A stretch of DNA of 64,000 nucleotides from Balneatrix alpica DSM 16621 (GTDB lineage Bacteria; Pseudomonadota; Gammaproteobacteria; Pseudomonadales; Balneatricaceae), in the NCBI RefSeq assembly GCF_000619885.1, contig NZ_JHUZ01000015.1, positions 1-64,000 on the forward strand. Reading direction: 5' to 3'. Each line of letters begins with the position of its first letter. Position 1 is the first letter of the stretch. Below, in pieces: positions 1 through 8,288 of the stretch. The notes under the pieces are model-generated. The model saw nothing but the letters and a program-made list of their open reading frames with translations. It did not search any database and was not told the DNA's origin. Position numbers and translations under genes: made by a program.

Positions 1-1600
1 TTCAGGGTGCTACCGGTGGCCGCACCGCTAACATTGACGGTAAAGATGGCATATTCGCCTTCTTGGATGGTGCTGCCATTTGGATCTAACGCTTGGCTAA
101 CCGTCACTCCACTTTCATCATCATCCAATATCTGAGTAGTAACTTGTGGAGTTCTGATTGATACATTTTCGAATGTTGCAGAAGCATTAACTGAAGTAAT
201 TTCAATCGTAAATTGTTCAGGAAGCTCTTTGATAGAGTCATTTAGTGTTTGAATGGTAAATATTTGGCCAGCCTGTCCAGGTTGGATAGTAATAGACCCA
301 ATACCATTATAATCTTGCCCATCTGTGGCTGTTCCAAAGTAGCGTAAATTGACTGTGATGGGAGCTGAATCTGTAGGTACGGCATGGCTAAGTGAAATTG
401 TATAGTTTCCACTTTGCCCTTCAGTTAACGTTGATACGCCCGCGATGTCCACAAACACCGTATCTTCAACCCCAGGAGGAGTACCAGGTACATCATCAAC
501 GATTTGAGTAACAACGCTGTCATTGATAACCGCAACATTCTCAAAAACAGAACTTAATGAAGAAGATTTCAATGTAACGGTAAAGCTTTCTGCGTTTTCT
601 ACATAAGGATCATCGATGGTCGCAATGGAAAACTCAACAGAGCTACTTCCCGGCTGAATGACAACGGTTTTCACCCCAGTAAAATCTACACCATCCTGAG
701 CTTTACCTGAGTATTCCAGCTCCAGGGTAACGGCTTGGCCGTTAGCAGGAACAGCTTGGGAGAGCTCAATTTTGTAGTTGCTGGTGACTTCGCCTTCAAT
801 TACCGATGCTGGGCCAGAAAAATCAATGCTTACGGTGTCTTCAGCGCCCGGCGTCCGTAGAGGAACGTCATCAATAATACGGGTAGTGACCGGCTCACCA
901 ACCACGGCTGTATTTTCAAAGACGGTAGACGCATCAATAGAACTGATGGCAACCACAAATTGGTCATTCAGCTCGACAAAGGCATCGTCCAAAGTTTGGA
1001 TATTGAAGGATGCTTCTTGCTGCCCTCCAGGAATGACAATACTGGCTACACCTGTGAAGTCGGCACCGTCAATAGCGGTGCCAGAGTAGCTGAACGAAAC
1101 CACCACTTCCTTTCCTTCAGGGACAGGCTGGCTGAGCTTCACAGTGTAGGCTGCGGTTAGGTCACTCTCAATGACCTCTGCTGGCCCTTCAAGGGTGAAG
1201 GTGACCGTATCTTCTGCACCTGGCTGCACTCCAGTACCTGGCGCAACATCATCGGTAATCGTCGTGGCCACTTGGCTGACTCCGGCCTGACCGCCGGTGG
1301 AGACATCAACAATGGAAACGGTGAAAAACTCACCATTCTCTACTAAGGCATCATCAAGGATGGGCAGTGTAAAGGTTGCAGTCAATGAACCTGCAGGTAT
1401 CACCACAGTGACAAAACTGACACTACTACCATAATCGCTACCCCGTAGTGCGGTATCACCCTCAAGGCCAATGGCGATAGTAACCGTGATATCTCTTGGA
1501 TTTGCCTGATCCAGTGTCAGGGTGTATTCAACACTACCGATGTCTTCCCGGACTGTAGCTGGTCCAGACATATCAACAGTTGAGATAATATCTATCGTAT
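1..1600 (-). repeat. Tandem Calx-beta-like domain repeats in the adhesin
   Basis: Unit starts coding for (A/V)EDT fall near 1598, 1217, 845 and 470 on the minus strand, a spacing of about 375 bases. Each unit carries a YT(L/V)xLS-like strand, a GxDF/YxG motif and a closing I(T/I/V/L)DD. A fifth unit begins before the window edge. The copies have diverged at DNA level, so this is an old protein-domain repeat and not a recent amplification. Confidence 0.8.
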
Positions 1601-2075
1601 CTTCAGCACTGCTACCTGAGTTTTGCTGCTGATTAGTAGTATCAAATCCGGCGTTGGGCTCACCCTCTAAGCCTAAACGCTGAATACTAACGCTGGAGAT
1701 ACCGCCACCGCCATCGGGATTAGCTTGCCCTGCTGCTGGGGCATTACCCGCTGCAGTTGCCTCGGCAATCGCTGTCGGGTCCACACCCGCCAAGATCGCC
1801 GCCTGGATAGCGTCAACATCCGCTGTTGCATCGGTAATATCAGCGGCGGGAGGAATACCCTGGTAAACCGAGCTATCAATCAATGCGATATCATTGCTGC
1901 CCAGATCAAGCCGAGTGCCATCATCAAACTGTACGACAACAGTAGCGCCCTCACCGGTCTGCAGCATGTCGCCGCTGTTAATAACATCCCCCAGTGCCAG
2001 CACACGCTCCTGACCATCCGCGCCTTTAGCGGTAACTTGCCCGATAAGGGTAGTAACTCGACCTACTGCAGCCAT
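1..2075 (-). CDS. LapA-like large adhesin with N-terminal retention module (5' part only)
   Basis: The frame stays open from the ATG at 2075 to the window edge, giving the first 691 residues of a longer protein. Residues 1-110 match the LapA-type retention module (start MAAVGRVTTLIGQV), which holds large type I-secreted adhesins in the outer membrane. TAAG lies at residues 107-110 (bases 1746-1757), the same motif and nearly the same position as the site cut by the periplasmic protease LapG in Pseudomonas LapA. A Gly-rich hinge follows at about 121-125. Four complete and one partial Calx-beta-like units of about 125 residues come next, each with a VEDTV-type opening and an acidic DD ending. 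AGGAG lies just upstream of the ATG. The C-terminus and secretion signal are outside the window, and no lapG, lapD or lapBCE gene is visible here. Confidence 0.9.
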   Translation of the reverse strand, partial: MAAVGRVTTLIGQVTAKGADGQERVLALGDVINSGDMLQTGEGATVVVQFDDGTRLDLGSNDIALIDSSVYQGIPPAADITDATADVDAIQAAILAGVDPTAIAEATAAGNAPAAGQANPDGGGGISSVSIQRLGLEGEPNAGFDTTNQQQNSGSSAEDTIDIISTVDMSGPATVREDIGSVEYTLTLDQANPRDITVTIAIGLEGDTALRGSDYGSSVSFVTVVIPAGSLTATFTLPILDDALVENGEFFTVSIVDVSTGGQAGVSQVATTITDDVAPGTGVQPGAEDTVTFTLEGPAEVIESDLTAAYTVKLSQPVPEGKEVVVSFSYSGTAIDGADFTGVASIVIPGGQQEASFNIQTLDDAFVELNDQFVVAISSIDASTVFENTAVVGEPVTTRIIDDVPLRTPGAEDTVSIDFSGPASVIEGEVTSNYKIELSQAVPANGQAVTLELEYSGKAQDGVDFTGVKTVVIQPGSSSVEFSIATIDDPYVENAESFTVTLKSSSLSSVFENVAVINDSVVTQIVDDVPGTPPGVEDTVFVDIAGVSTLTEGQSGNYTISLSHAVPTDSAPITVNLRYFGTATDGQDYNGIGSITIQPGQAGQIFTIQTLNDSIKELPEQFTIEITSVNASATFENVSIRTPQVTTQILDDDESGVTVSQALDPNGSTIQEGEYAIFTVNVSGAATGSTL

Positions 2076-2104
2076 AATTGTCTCCTTTAGACCTGCTGCA
2101 GTGA

Positions 2105-2118
2105 CTCACTTAAGTGAG
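2105..2118. promoter_or_regulatory. Perfect 14-bp palindrome in the adhesin leader
   Basis: CTCACTTAAGTGAG is its own reverse complement and lies about 30 bases upstream of the adhesin ATG. It could be an operator for a dimeric regulator or a small hairpin in the mRNA leader. The sequence alone does not decide between these. Confidence 0.45.
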
Positions 2119-2189
2119 CAAAATAGAGGGTGCAGCTAGGTCGTTATAAATGATTACCCCTAACTAAAGACACTTAGCCCTTTTCGCTC

Positions 2190-2207
2190 AAGGTACCAAA
2201 GTACCTT
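2190..2207. promoter_or_regulatory. Inverted repeat upstream of the adhesin gene
   Basis: AAGGTAC and GTACCTT are separated by four bases. The element lies about 115 bases upstream of the adhesin start, between it and the ppnN terminator, where the promoter region should be. I saw no convincing -35/-10 pair. It may be a protein-binding site. Confidence 0.35.
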
Positions 2208-2222
2208 TTGCCACAATTAAAT

Positions 2223-2248
2223 AAAAAGGCCGCACAAATGGCGGCCTT
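2223..2248 (-). terminator. Rho-independent terminator after ppnN
   Basis: On the minus strand AAGGCCGC and GCGGCCTT pair around a 7-base loop and run into a T-rich end (TTTTTAT). It lies 18 bases after the ppnN stop codon and separates ppnN from the adhesin gene. Confidence 0.85.
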
Positions 2249-2265
2249 CGTCAGCTAAATGAGCT

Positions 2266-3633
2266 TTAGCGTTTTACTTTATAGCAGGGCACATATTTTT
2301 CAGCGTTTAACTTCATTCGACGCTGAGCAACAAAGGACTCCAGCATCGTATCCAAACGCGCCATCAGACTGGCATCCCCACTTAACTCAAAGGGGCCTTT
2401 CTCTTTGATCGCCTGGATGCCGTACTCTTTCACATTACCCGCCACAATACCTGACATGGCGCGGCGCAAGTTAGCTGCAAGCAGCCAGGATTCCTGTTCA
2501 TGATGCAAGTCCAGCGCCGCCATATTTTCATGGCTGGGATCAAAGGGGTGCTGGAACTGCTCATCAATCTTGATGATCCAGTTAAAGTGATAAGCATCAC
2601 TATGCAGTTTGCGGAAATCCGTTACCTGCTGCATACCTTCACGCATAGCCCGAGCAACGGCTGCGGGGTCATCAATGATAATTTGATAGCGCTTTTGCGC
2701 CTCCTTGCCCAAAGTACTACCGATAAAGTCATCAATCTGCTTGAAGTACTCCGCAGCACTGGCTGGTCCGGTAAAGACCAACGGGAAAGGTAAATGTTTG
2801 TTCTCGGGGTGCAGCAAAATCCCCAGAATGTAGAGGATCTCTTCCGCTGTGCCCGCCCCCCCAGGGAAGACCACAATACCATGCCCCAAGCGCACAAAGG
2901 CCTCTAAGCGCTTTTCAATATCCGGCATGATGATCAATTCATTGACTATCGGATTCGGTGACTCGGCAGCAATAATACCCGGCTCAGAGATACCGATATA
3001 ACGACCATCAGCAACACGCTGTTTAGCATGAGCGATATTAGCTCCCTTCATTGGCCCTTTCATCGCGCCAGGGCCACAACCCGTGCAGATATTTAAACGC
3101 CGCAGGCCAATTTCATAACCGACCTTTTTAGTGTAGTTGTACTCTTCGCGACCAATGGAGTGCCCCCCCCAGCAGACTACTGTGTTCGGTTTGATACGCG
3201 GGCGAAAAGCCCCAGCATGGCGCAGAATATGGAATACGGTGTTGGTGATTGCCTGGGAATCCGCCACACTCAGCTGGCTGTTAGAGGCCATTTCACCGTG
3301 GATATAAACGATATCGCGCAACACCGAGAAAAGGTTATTACGAATCCCGACTACCATTTCACCATCAACAAACGCATGGGCCGGAGCATTTTCAATCTCC
3401 AGCTTGAGCCCGCGATACTTCTGCACCACGCGAATATCAAAGTCGCTAAATAGCTCCAACACCTCTTGGGTGTCATCCATTTCACTACCGCAGTTCAAGA
3501 CAGCCAGGCTGCACTGGCGAAAAATCTTGTGTAAGCCGCCATCGCTCATATCTTGCAACTGCTGTACTTCATATTGCGACAACACATCCATATTGCCTTC
3601 TGGTGTGACGATCGCTTTAGCTACCTTGTCCAT
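2266..3633 (-). CDS. ppnN: Pyrimidine/purine nucleotide 5'-monophosphate nucleosidase (LOG family)
   Basis: PpnN (YgdH) hydrolyses nucleoside monophosphates to base plus ribose 5-phosphate and is controlled by (p)ppGpp in E. coli. The protein is 455 residues, close to the 454 of the E. coli enzyme, and is collinear with it from the N-terminal SQxEVxxL region. The LOG-family signature PGGAGTAEE is present about two thirds along, and VVCWGGHSI marks the start of the Rossmann domain. I chose the ATG at 3633 because GGGGAAGG sits at the right distance; an upstream ATG at 3651 has no ribosome site. The WGG codons contain a run of eight G residues (3163-3170 as C on the plus strand), with the frame intact. 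A terminator follows. Confidence 0.95.
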   Translation of the reverse strand: MDKVAKAIVTPEGNMDVLSQYEVQQLQDMSDGGLHKIFRQCSLAVLNCGSEMDDTQEVLELFSDFDIRVVQKYRGLKLEIENAPAHAFVDGEMVVGIRNNLFSVLRDIVYIHGEMASNSQLSVADSQAITNTVFHILRHAGAFRPRIKPNTVVCWGGHSIGREEYNYTKKVGYEIGLRRLNICTGCGPGAMKGPMKGANIAHAKQRVADGRYIGISEPGIIAAESPNPIVNELIIMPDIEKRLEAFVRLGHGIVVFPGGAGTAEEILYILGILLHPENKHLPFPLVFTGPASAAEYFKQIDDFIGSTLGKEAQKRYQIIIDDPAAVARAMREGMQQVTDFRKLHSDAYHFNWIIKIDEQFQHPFDPSHENMAALDLHHEQESWLLAANLRRAMSGIVAGNVKEYGIQAIKEKGPFELSGDASLMARLDTMLESFVAQRRMKLNAEKYVPCYKVKR

Positions 3634-3736
3634 TTTCCTTCCCCTTAGCATCTCTCAGGATGCTTGGACCAACACCTCGGCCCTGTTATTTACTTTATTT
3701 ATCTACGGGCACTACTTAAAAAAGCAAGAAAATCAT

Positions 3737-4555
3737 TTATTTAATTAACTTTGATGAAGCATCCAGATCCCCTATCTGCCAACCCAAGGAGTGCTGCTCA
3801 CGTAACAATAAGTGGGTTAGCACCACAACCCCGACAATAGGCACAAACAAATTCATTACAGGAATAAAACTAAGTGAGTACACCACCGCTGTAGCCCAGA
3901 GCACAGGCATATTCAACAACCCTTTACAGGCGCGATACCCCTGCTCGCTCAAGCAGTTTTCTGCCACATCCTGCAAAAGCAGGCTACGAAAATAGAGAAA
4001 AAATACCAGTTTAAACCAAAGCAAATTAAGCAAAGGTATCCATAAAACCGGGAGTGACAGCACTAACACCAGCATTAATAACAGCGTTTTCCCAACCACC
4101 TTCATAATCGAATGCAACAAACTGCCGTGCGTCTGCAAGGGCCTGGTGGAGTAGTGGCGGCGATGGATATAGCGCACGATGCCCGGGGTTAAAAAAGCGG
4201 TTACCAGCATTGCCATTAGCACCATGCCTTCACCCAAGACAAACACCCCCAAAAAAGAGATCAGTAAACCAAGAATGGCCTTGGCCAAAATCGCTAACAG
4301 TACCCCAATAATCGGTATTTGCTCTAACCAAGCCTCAGCGTTAGCAACCACCATTTCCGGATTAGTGCTTTCTCCCAACCAGGTCACGCCAGCTCCCACC
4401 AGAATGACACCTCCCCATAACAAGACGATCAGAGTCAGAACCAATCCCAGTAAAAAGGGTAACAGCGCCCTCATCAAAATGGGGCCTGAGAATAGATCCT
4501 GCAAAACCACAGGTAACAATGCCGAGGACCGGGTAGTCGTCTGCTCCCACCCCAT
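3737..4555 (-). CDS. EI24 domain-containing inner-membrane protein
   Basis: The product is 272 residues with about five or six hydrophobic segments, including two long ones near the N-terminus and a pair near the C-terminus. The central NLLWFKLVFFLYFR stretch and the overall pattern match the EI24/CysZ-like fold (PF07264). Members include sulfate uptake protein CysZ, but this one is not close enough for me to call it CysZ and its substrate is unknown. The ATG at 4555 is preceded by AAAGGAGA; an in-frame ATG at 4576 is less well placed. It is encoded upstream of ppnN on the same strand, 103 bases away, and may be co-transcribed with it. Confidence 0.75.
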   Translation of the reverse strand: MGWEQTTTRSSALLPVVLQDLFSGPILMRALLPFLLGLVLTLIVLLWGGVILVGAGVTWLGESTNPEMVVANAEAWLEQIPIIGVLLAILAKAILGLLISFLGVFVLGEGMVLMAMLVTAFLTPGIVRYIHRRHYSTRPLQTHGSLLHSIMKVVGKTLLLMLVLVLSLPVLWIPLLNLLWFKLVFFLYFRSLLLQDVAENCLSEQGYRACKGLLNMPVLWATAVVYSLSFIPVMNLFVPIVGVVVLTHLLLREQHSLGWQIGDLDASSKLIK

Positions 4556-4834
4556 ACCGCTCTCCTTTACTCTCATTAAACTTAAGGGCGCATTTAGCTC
4601 AGCCCATTGTGCCCAATGGCTAGATATAAAGCCAAAATCCAGACCATGACAGTTTTACTCCAAAATCAAACCAAAGGCGCCAACTTAGCACAAGCTGTCG
4701 ACACTCCCGTCGCTTAGTAAGCTGTCATAAGGCTGCCATCTTTTTCTGCATCTGTGCTTCTGAGGGAATCCTTGAAAGCCCCATCAACTAGCTGCAAATA
4801 CACACTTTCTCTTATGAAATAGTCGTAGAGGTAG

Positions 4835-4862
4835 TTAATTTTGCAGCGCGACACGCTATAAT
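4835..4862 (+). promoter_or_regulatory. Candidate promoter for mqo, within the 4556-5109 gap
   Basis: A perfect TATAAT at 4857-4862 is preceded at 16 bases by TTAATT, a weak -35. Transcription from here would give a leader of roughly 240 bases before the mqo ATG. The rest of the 554-base gap between the EI24 gene and mqo holds a hairpin at 4909-4938 and no other gene I can support. Confidence 0.5.
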
Positions 4863-4908
4863 CGCGCCCCGGCTAACAATAAGGACACTCCTGCCAGGTT
4901 TAGCCGAA

Positions 4909-4938
4909 AGGACAAAAAATTGTAGACAATTTTGTCCT
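4909..4938 (+). promoter_or_regulatory. Hairpin in the mqo leader
   Basis: AGGACAAAAAATTG and CAATTTTGTCCT pair around TAGA with a two-base A bulge. It lies about 45 bases after the candidate -10 element and 170 bases before the mqo start. No T tract follows, so it is not a plain terminator. It could affect mRNA stability or bind a regulator. Confidence 0.45.
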
Positions 4939-5109
4939 CGCACCTGCAGAGAGATGTTCAATGCATTCCCACCGGGATGCCCTCTTTTATCAGCTTGAGC
5001 GTTCGGCTCTCCCTTTATCCCAGGGATTGCCCATAACGTCTGAGTCTGATGCATGCCTCCACAAGAGCATGCAAAATTTTTTTCACACTTCAAAAGAGAG
5101 TGGCGAGCA

Positions 5110-6597
5110 ATGGCGCAAAACGAAACCCAAACTGTGGACGTGATGCTGGTAGGCGCCGGTATCATGAGCGCCACATTGGCAGTCCTTCTGAAAGAGCTGG
5201 ATCCGAGTCTCACCCTGGAGATTGCCGAGTTACGCGAGACAGGCGCAGTGGAAAGCTCCAATCCCTGGAATAATGCCGGGACTGGCCATGCAGGCCTATG
5301 TGAGCTCAATTACACCCCCGATAGCGCAGATGGCAAGATCGATATTACCAAGGCACTGCATATCAACACTCAGTTCGAAGTGTCCAAGCAGCTTTGGGCC
5401 TATCTATGCCAGAAGGAAGGATTCGGCGCGCCGCGCAACTTTATCAACCAGGTTCCCCATATCAGCTTTGTTCGCGGCGAAAAGGACATTGATTTCCTGA
5501 AACGACGCTATGAGGTACTACGCCAACACCACGCCTTTGAGTCCATGGTATTTACAGAGGACAAGGAGACGTTGGCCAAGTGGATGCCGCTAACCATGCC
5601 CGGTCGCAATCCTGATGAAAAGGTCGCCGCTACTTATTGCGACAACGGCACGGATGTCAATTTCGGCGCTATCACTCAGATGATGCTGAATTACGTCAGT
5701 ACTCTGGATGGCACCTTGGTGACATACAACCAAAAAGTGTATGAGATAGAACGTTGCGCAGAGGGTTGGCGCATTGGCATCAAACACACCGGCACAGGTG
5801 AACATCGCGAAGTCAAAGCACGCTTTGTCTTCCTCGGTGCAGGCGGAGGCGCCCTGCCCTTGCTGCAAATGTCCGACATCCCCGAAAGCAAAGGCTTTGG
5901 TGGTTTCCCGGTCAGTGGCATGTGGCTGCGCTGTGATAATCCAGAAGTCGTCCAGCATCACCAGGCCAAGGTTTATAGCCAGGCCGAAGTAGGGGCGCCA
6001 CCGATGTCTGTCCCTCACTTGGACACCCGTGTAGTCGATGGGCAAACCTCCTTACTGTTTGGCCCCTTTGCCGGCTTCTCCACCAAGTTCCTGCGTCATG
6101 GCTCCTTCTTAGACTTACCCCTGTCAGTGCGCTTCAACAATCTTAAGCCCATGCTTGCCGTTGCCAAAGACAACATGGACCTGACCCGTTACCTTATAAA
6201 AGAAGTAATGCAGTCACCCGAAGAGCGCTTGCAGGCATTGCGTAAGTTCTATCCACAAGCGAAGAGCGAAGATTGGCGCCTGGAAGTCGCTGGCCAGCGG
6301 GTACAAATCATTAAGAAGGATCCGAAGAAAGGCGGCATTCTGCAGTTCGGTACCGAGCTAGTCTCCTCCCAAGATGGCAGCATCGCAGCCCTACTTGGTG
6401 CCTCCCCTGGCGCCTCAGTAGCGGTCTCGGTCATGCTCAATCTATTGGAGCGCTGCTTTAATGAACGCTACCAGAGCAATGAATGGCGCAGCAAACTAGC
6501 AGAAATTTTCCCGGCACGAGAAAGTGCACTGAAAGAAGATGCCGAGCTGTATCGCGAAATCAGCACGGCCACCAGCAAAACGCTGCAACTTATCTAG
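5110..6597 (+). CDS. mqo: Malate:quinone oxidoreductase
   Basis: Mqo is a membrane-associated FAD enzyme that oxidises malate to oxaloacetate and passes electrons to quinone, so it is the TCA-cycle link to respiration in many aerobes. The 495-residue product matches Pseudomonas Mqo from end to end: the FAD-binding [17 protein letters not shown] near the N-terminus, [22 protein letters not shown], and [17 protein letters not shown] and [13 protein letters not shown] near the C-terminus. I chose the ATG at 5110 because the family protein begins MA-x-NE; the frame extends upstream to 5053 without similarity. GAGAG lies about 8 bases before it. An inverted repeat follows the gene, which converges on alr. 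Confidence 0.97.
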   Translation: MAQNETQTVDVMLVGAGIMSATLAVLLKELDPSLTLEIAELRETGAVESSNPWNNAGTGHAGLCELNYTPDSADGKIDITKALHINTQFEVSKQLWAYLCQKEGFGAPRNFINQVPHISFVRGEKDIDFLKRRYEVLRQHHAFESMVFTEDKETLAKWMPLTMPGRNPDEKVAATYCDNGTDVNFGAITQMMLNYVSTLDGTLVTYNQKVYEIERCAEGWRIGIKHTGTGEHREVKARFVFLGAGGGALPLLQMSDIPESKGFGGFPVSGMWLRCDNPEVVQHHQAKVYSQAEVGAPPMSVPHLDTRVVDGQTSLLFGPFAGFSTKFLRHGSFLDLPLSVRFNNLKPMLAVAKDNMDLTRYLIKEVMQSPEERLQALRKFYPQAKSEDWRLEVAGQRVQIIKKDPKKGGILQFGTELVSSQDGSIAALLGASPGASVAVSVMLNLLERCFNERYQSNEWRSKLAEIFPARESALKEDAELYREISTATSKTLQLI

Positions 6598-6622
6598 TTG
6601 CTCTAGCATTGTCACCGCCAAT

Positions 6623-6650
6623 AAATATCCCCGCCATAGCGGGGATATTT
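6623..6650. terminator. Inverted repeat between convergent mqo and alr
   Basis: AAATATCCCCGC and GCGGGGATATTT form a perfect 12-bp stem with a 4-base loop. The A/T-rich base of the stem provides short T runs on both strands. It probably ends both mqo and alr transcripts. Confidence 0.75.
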
Positions 6651-6683
6651 ATAAGCAAAACAGATTTTTTACTCGCTGACTTT

Positions 6684-7760
6684 TTATTCGCTATAGTGCA
6701 CGGGCACCCGACGGGTCAACTTGGTAACCAATTCATAAGGAATAGTATCGCAATAAGGCGCAACCTGATTGGTGCGCAACTGTTCCCCCCAGAGCACCAC
6801 CTCATCCCCGACCTTAGCCTCATTCAGATCGGTCAGGTCCACCGTCAACATATCCATCGACACCCGTCCCACCAAACGCGTCAAACACCCGTTCACCAGC
6901 ACAGGCGTACCATCCTTTGCCTGACGAGGGTAGCCATCACCATACCCCAACGCCACCACACCGATGCGCATTGGCTTATCCGTGACAAAACGGCCACCAT
7001 AACCCACCGGTTCTCCTACCCCCAACTCACGCACCGCAATCAACTCTGACACCAAGCGCATGGCAGGTTTCAGCTGATCCGCTCGCGGATGGGCGACTTC
7101 AAACGGAGAGATGCCATAAAGCATCAAGCCTGGACGTAACCAGTCACCATGGGCTGCAGGCCAGCCTAGTGTACCTGGCGAGTTCGCCAAACTGACCGGC
7201 CCTGGTAGCCCCTCACAGACCTGCATAAAACGCTCGATCTGCTTCCGGGTGTAATCATGATCCAACTCATCCGCGCGGGCAAAGTGGGTCATTTTTCCTA
7301 GCACCCTGGCCTTACCCGAGGCTTGTAAAGCCTGGAAAGCCTGGCGGTAAGAATGGGGATCAAACCCCAAACGATGCATGCCGGAATCCAACTTCAGCCA
7401 CATATCGACAGGCTGACTAAAGTCATAAGCGAGAATCCAACTCAGCTGCTCTGGGCAATGTACCGCCATACTGAGCTGATGTTGCTCCACCAAAGCCAAT
7501 TCATCGGCAGCAAAAATTCCCTCTAGTAACCAGATCGGCTGACTGATACCAGCCTGACGTAATTCCAATGCCTCCTCGATACAGGCCACCCCAAAGGCAT
7601 CTGCCTCCGCCGCCAAGGCCTGAGCAACTCGTACCGCACCATGGCCATAAGCATTGGCCTTGACCACTGCCACTGCCTTCGACTGTGGCGACTGCGCCTT
7701 CGCCAAACGGTAATTATGTCGAATGGCGTTTAAATCCACTTCCGCACGTAACGCACGCAT
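6684..7760 (-). CDS. alr: Alanine racemase (DadX type)
   Basis: This PLP enzyme interconverts L- and D-alanine. The PLP lysine lies in VVKANAYGHG (about K34), and the C-terminal region carries GYGDGYPR with the catalytic tyrosine of fold-type III racemases. The product is 358 residues, like catabolic DadX of Pseudomonas. I chose the ATG at 7760 (MRALRAEVDL); a GTG at 7781 is in frame but adds residues without family similarity and lies in a hairpin. It is downstream of ridA and dadA on the same strand, so the likely role is racemising L-alanine for oxidation by DadA, under Lrp control. A peptidoglycan role cannot be excluded. Confidence 0.93.
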   Translation of the reverse strand: MRALRAEVDLNAIRHNYRLAKAQSPQSKAVAVVKANAYGHGAVRVAQALAAEADAFGVACIEEALELRQAGISQPIWLLEGIFAADELALVEQHQLSMAVHCPEQLSWILAYDFSQPVDMWLKLDSGMHRLGFDPHSYRQAFQALQASGKARVLGKMTHFARADELDHDYTRKQIERFMQVCEGLPGPVSLANSPGTLGWPAAHGDWLRPGLMLYGISPFEVAHPRADQLKPAMRLVSELIAVRELGVGEPVGYGGRFVTDKPMRIGVVALGYGDGYPRQAKDGTPVLVNGCLTRLVGRVSMDMLTVDLTDLNEAKVGDEVVLWGEQLRTNQVAPYCDTIPYELVTKLTRRVPVHYSE

Positions 7761-7776
7761 ACTCCACCCCTGAAAC

Positions 7777-7804
7777 AACACTGGAGGGCAAGCCCTCCAG
7801 TGTT
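7777..7804 (-). terminator. Strong hairpin between ridA and alr
   Basis: AACACTGGAGGGC and GCCCTCCAGTGTT pair perfectly over 13 bp with a two-base loop. Only a short T-rich stretch (GTTGTTTC) follows on the minus strand. It may attenuate or process the dadA-ridA-alr transcript. It begins only about 17 bases before the alr start. Confidence 0.5.
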
Positions 7805-7844
7805 AGATGCTACCTATTCAGCAGCTGTAATCGGGCAATCCCTA

Positions 7845-8228
7845 TTACAGAGACATAATGCCTTCTACTTCTACATCCACACCCTTGGGCAGCTCTTTAA
7901 CGCCAATAGCCGCACGAGCAGGATAAGGAGCATTGAAGTAGCGCTGCATCACTTCGTTTACCGCAGCAAAGTTAGACAGATCAGTCAGGAAGATATTGAC
8001 CTTCACCATGTCTGCCAGACTACCACCCGCAGCTTCAGCAACCGCCTGCAGGTTTTCAAATACACGCACAGCCTGGGCTTCGAAAGAGTCTTTAACCACT
8101 TCCATAGTGGCAGGATCAAGCGGAATCTGACCAGACAGAAACACCAGATTACCCACTTTCACTGCCTGAGAATAAGGGCCAATCGCTGCAGGTGCCTTGT
8201 CAGTAGAGATAATGCTTTTGTTGCTCAT
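7845..8228 (-). CDS. ridA: Reactive intermediate deaminase RidA
   Basis: RidA hydrolyses reactive enamine/imine intermediates, such as 2-aminoacrylate, made by PLP enzymes. The 127-residue product is the usual length and carries the family marks: [20 protein letters not shown], the catalytic arginine in PARAAIGV, and the closing VEVEGI. It lies between dadA and alr on the same strand. Clearing imines released by DadA or by the racemase is an inference from this position. AGGACA precedes the ATG. Confidence 0.95.
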   Translation of the reverse strand: MSNKSIISTDKAPAAIGPYSQAVKVGNLVFLSGQIPLDPATMEVVKDSFEAQAVRVFENLQAVAEAAGGSLADMVKVNIFLTDLSNFAAVNEVMQRYFNAPYPARAAIGVKELPKGVDVEVEGIMSL

Positions 8229-8288
8229 GTACTGTCCTATTTATTGTGGGGATGGAAGCGGCATTATAGCCGCTTCGATTCAAGTCCA

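Noticed and set aside
1725-2090. Plus-strand open frame opposite the adhesin N-terminus
   Set aside because: It is antisense to a well-supported coding region, has no family similarity and no ribosome site.
4961-5143. Short open frame in the mqo leader as a gene
   Set aside because: No ribosome site or similarity; it overlaps the mqo start in another frame. Mentioned only as a possible leader feature.
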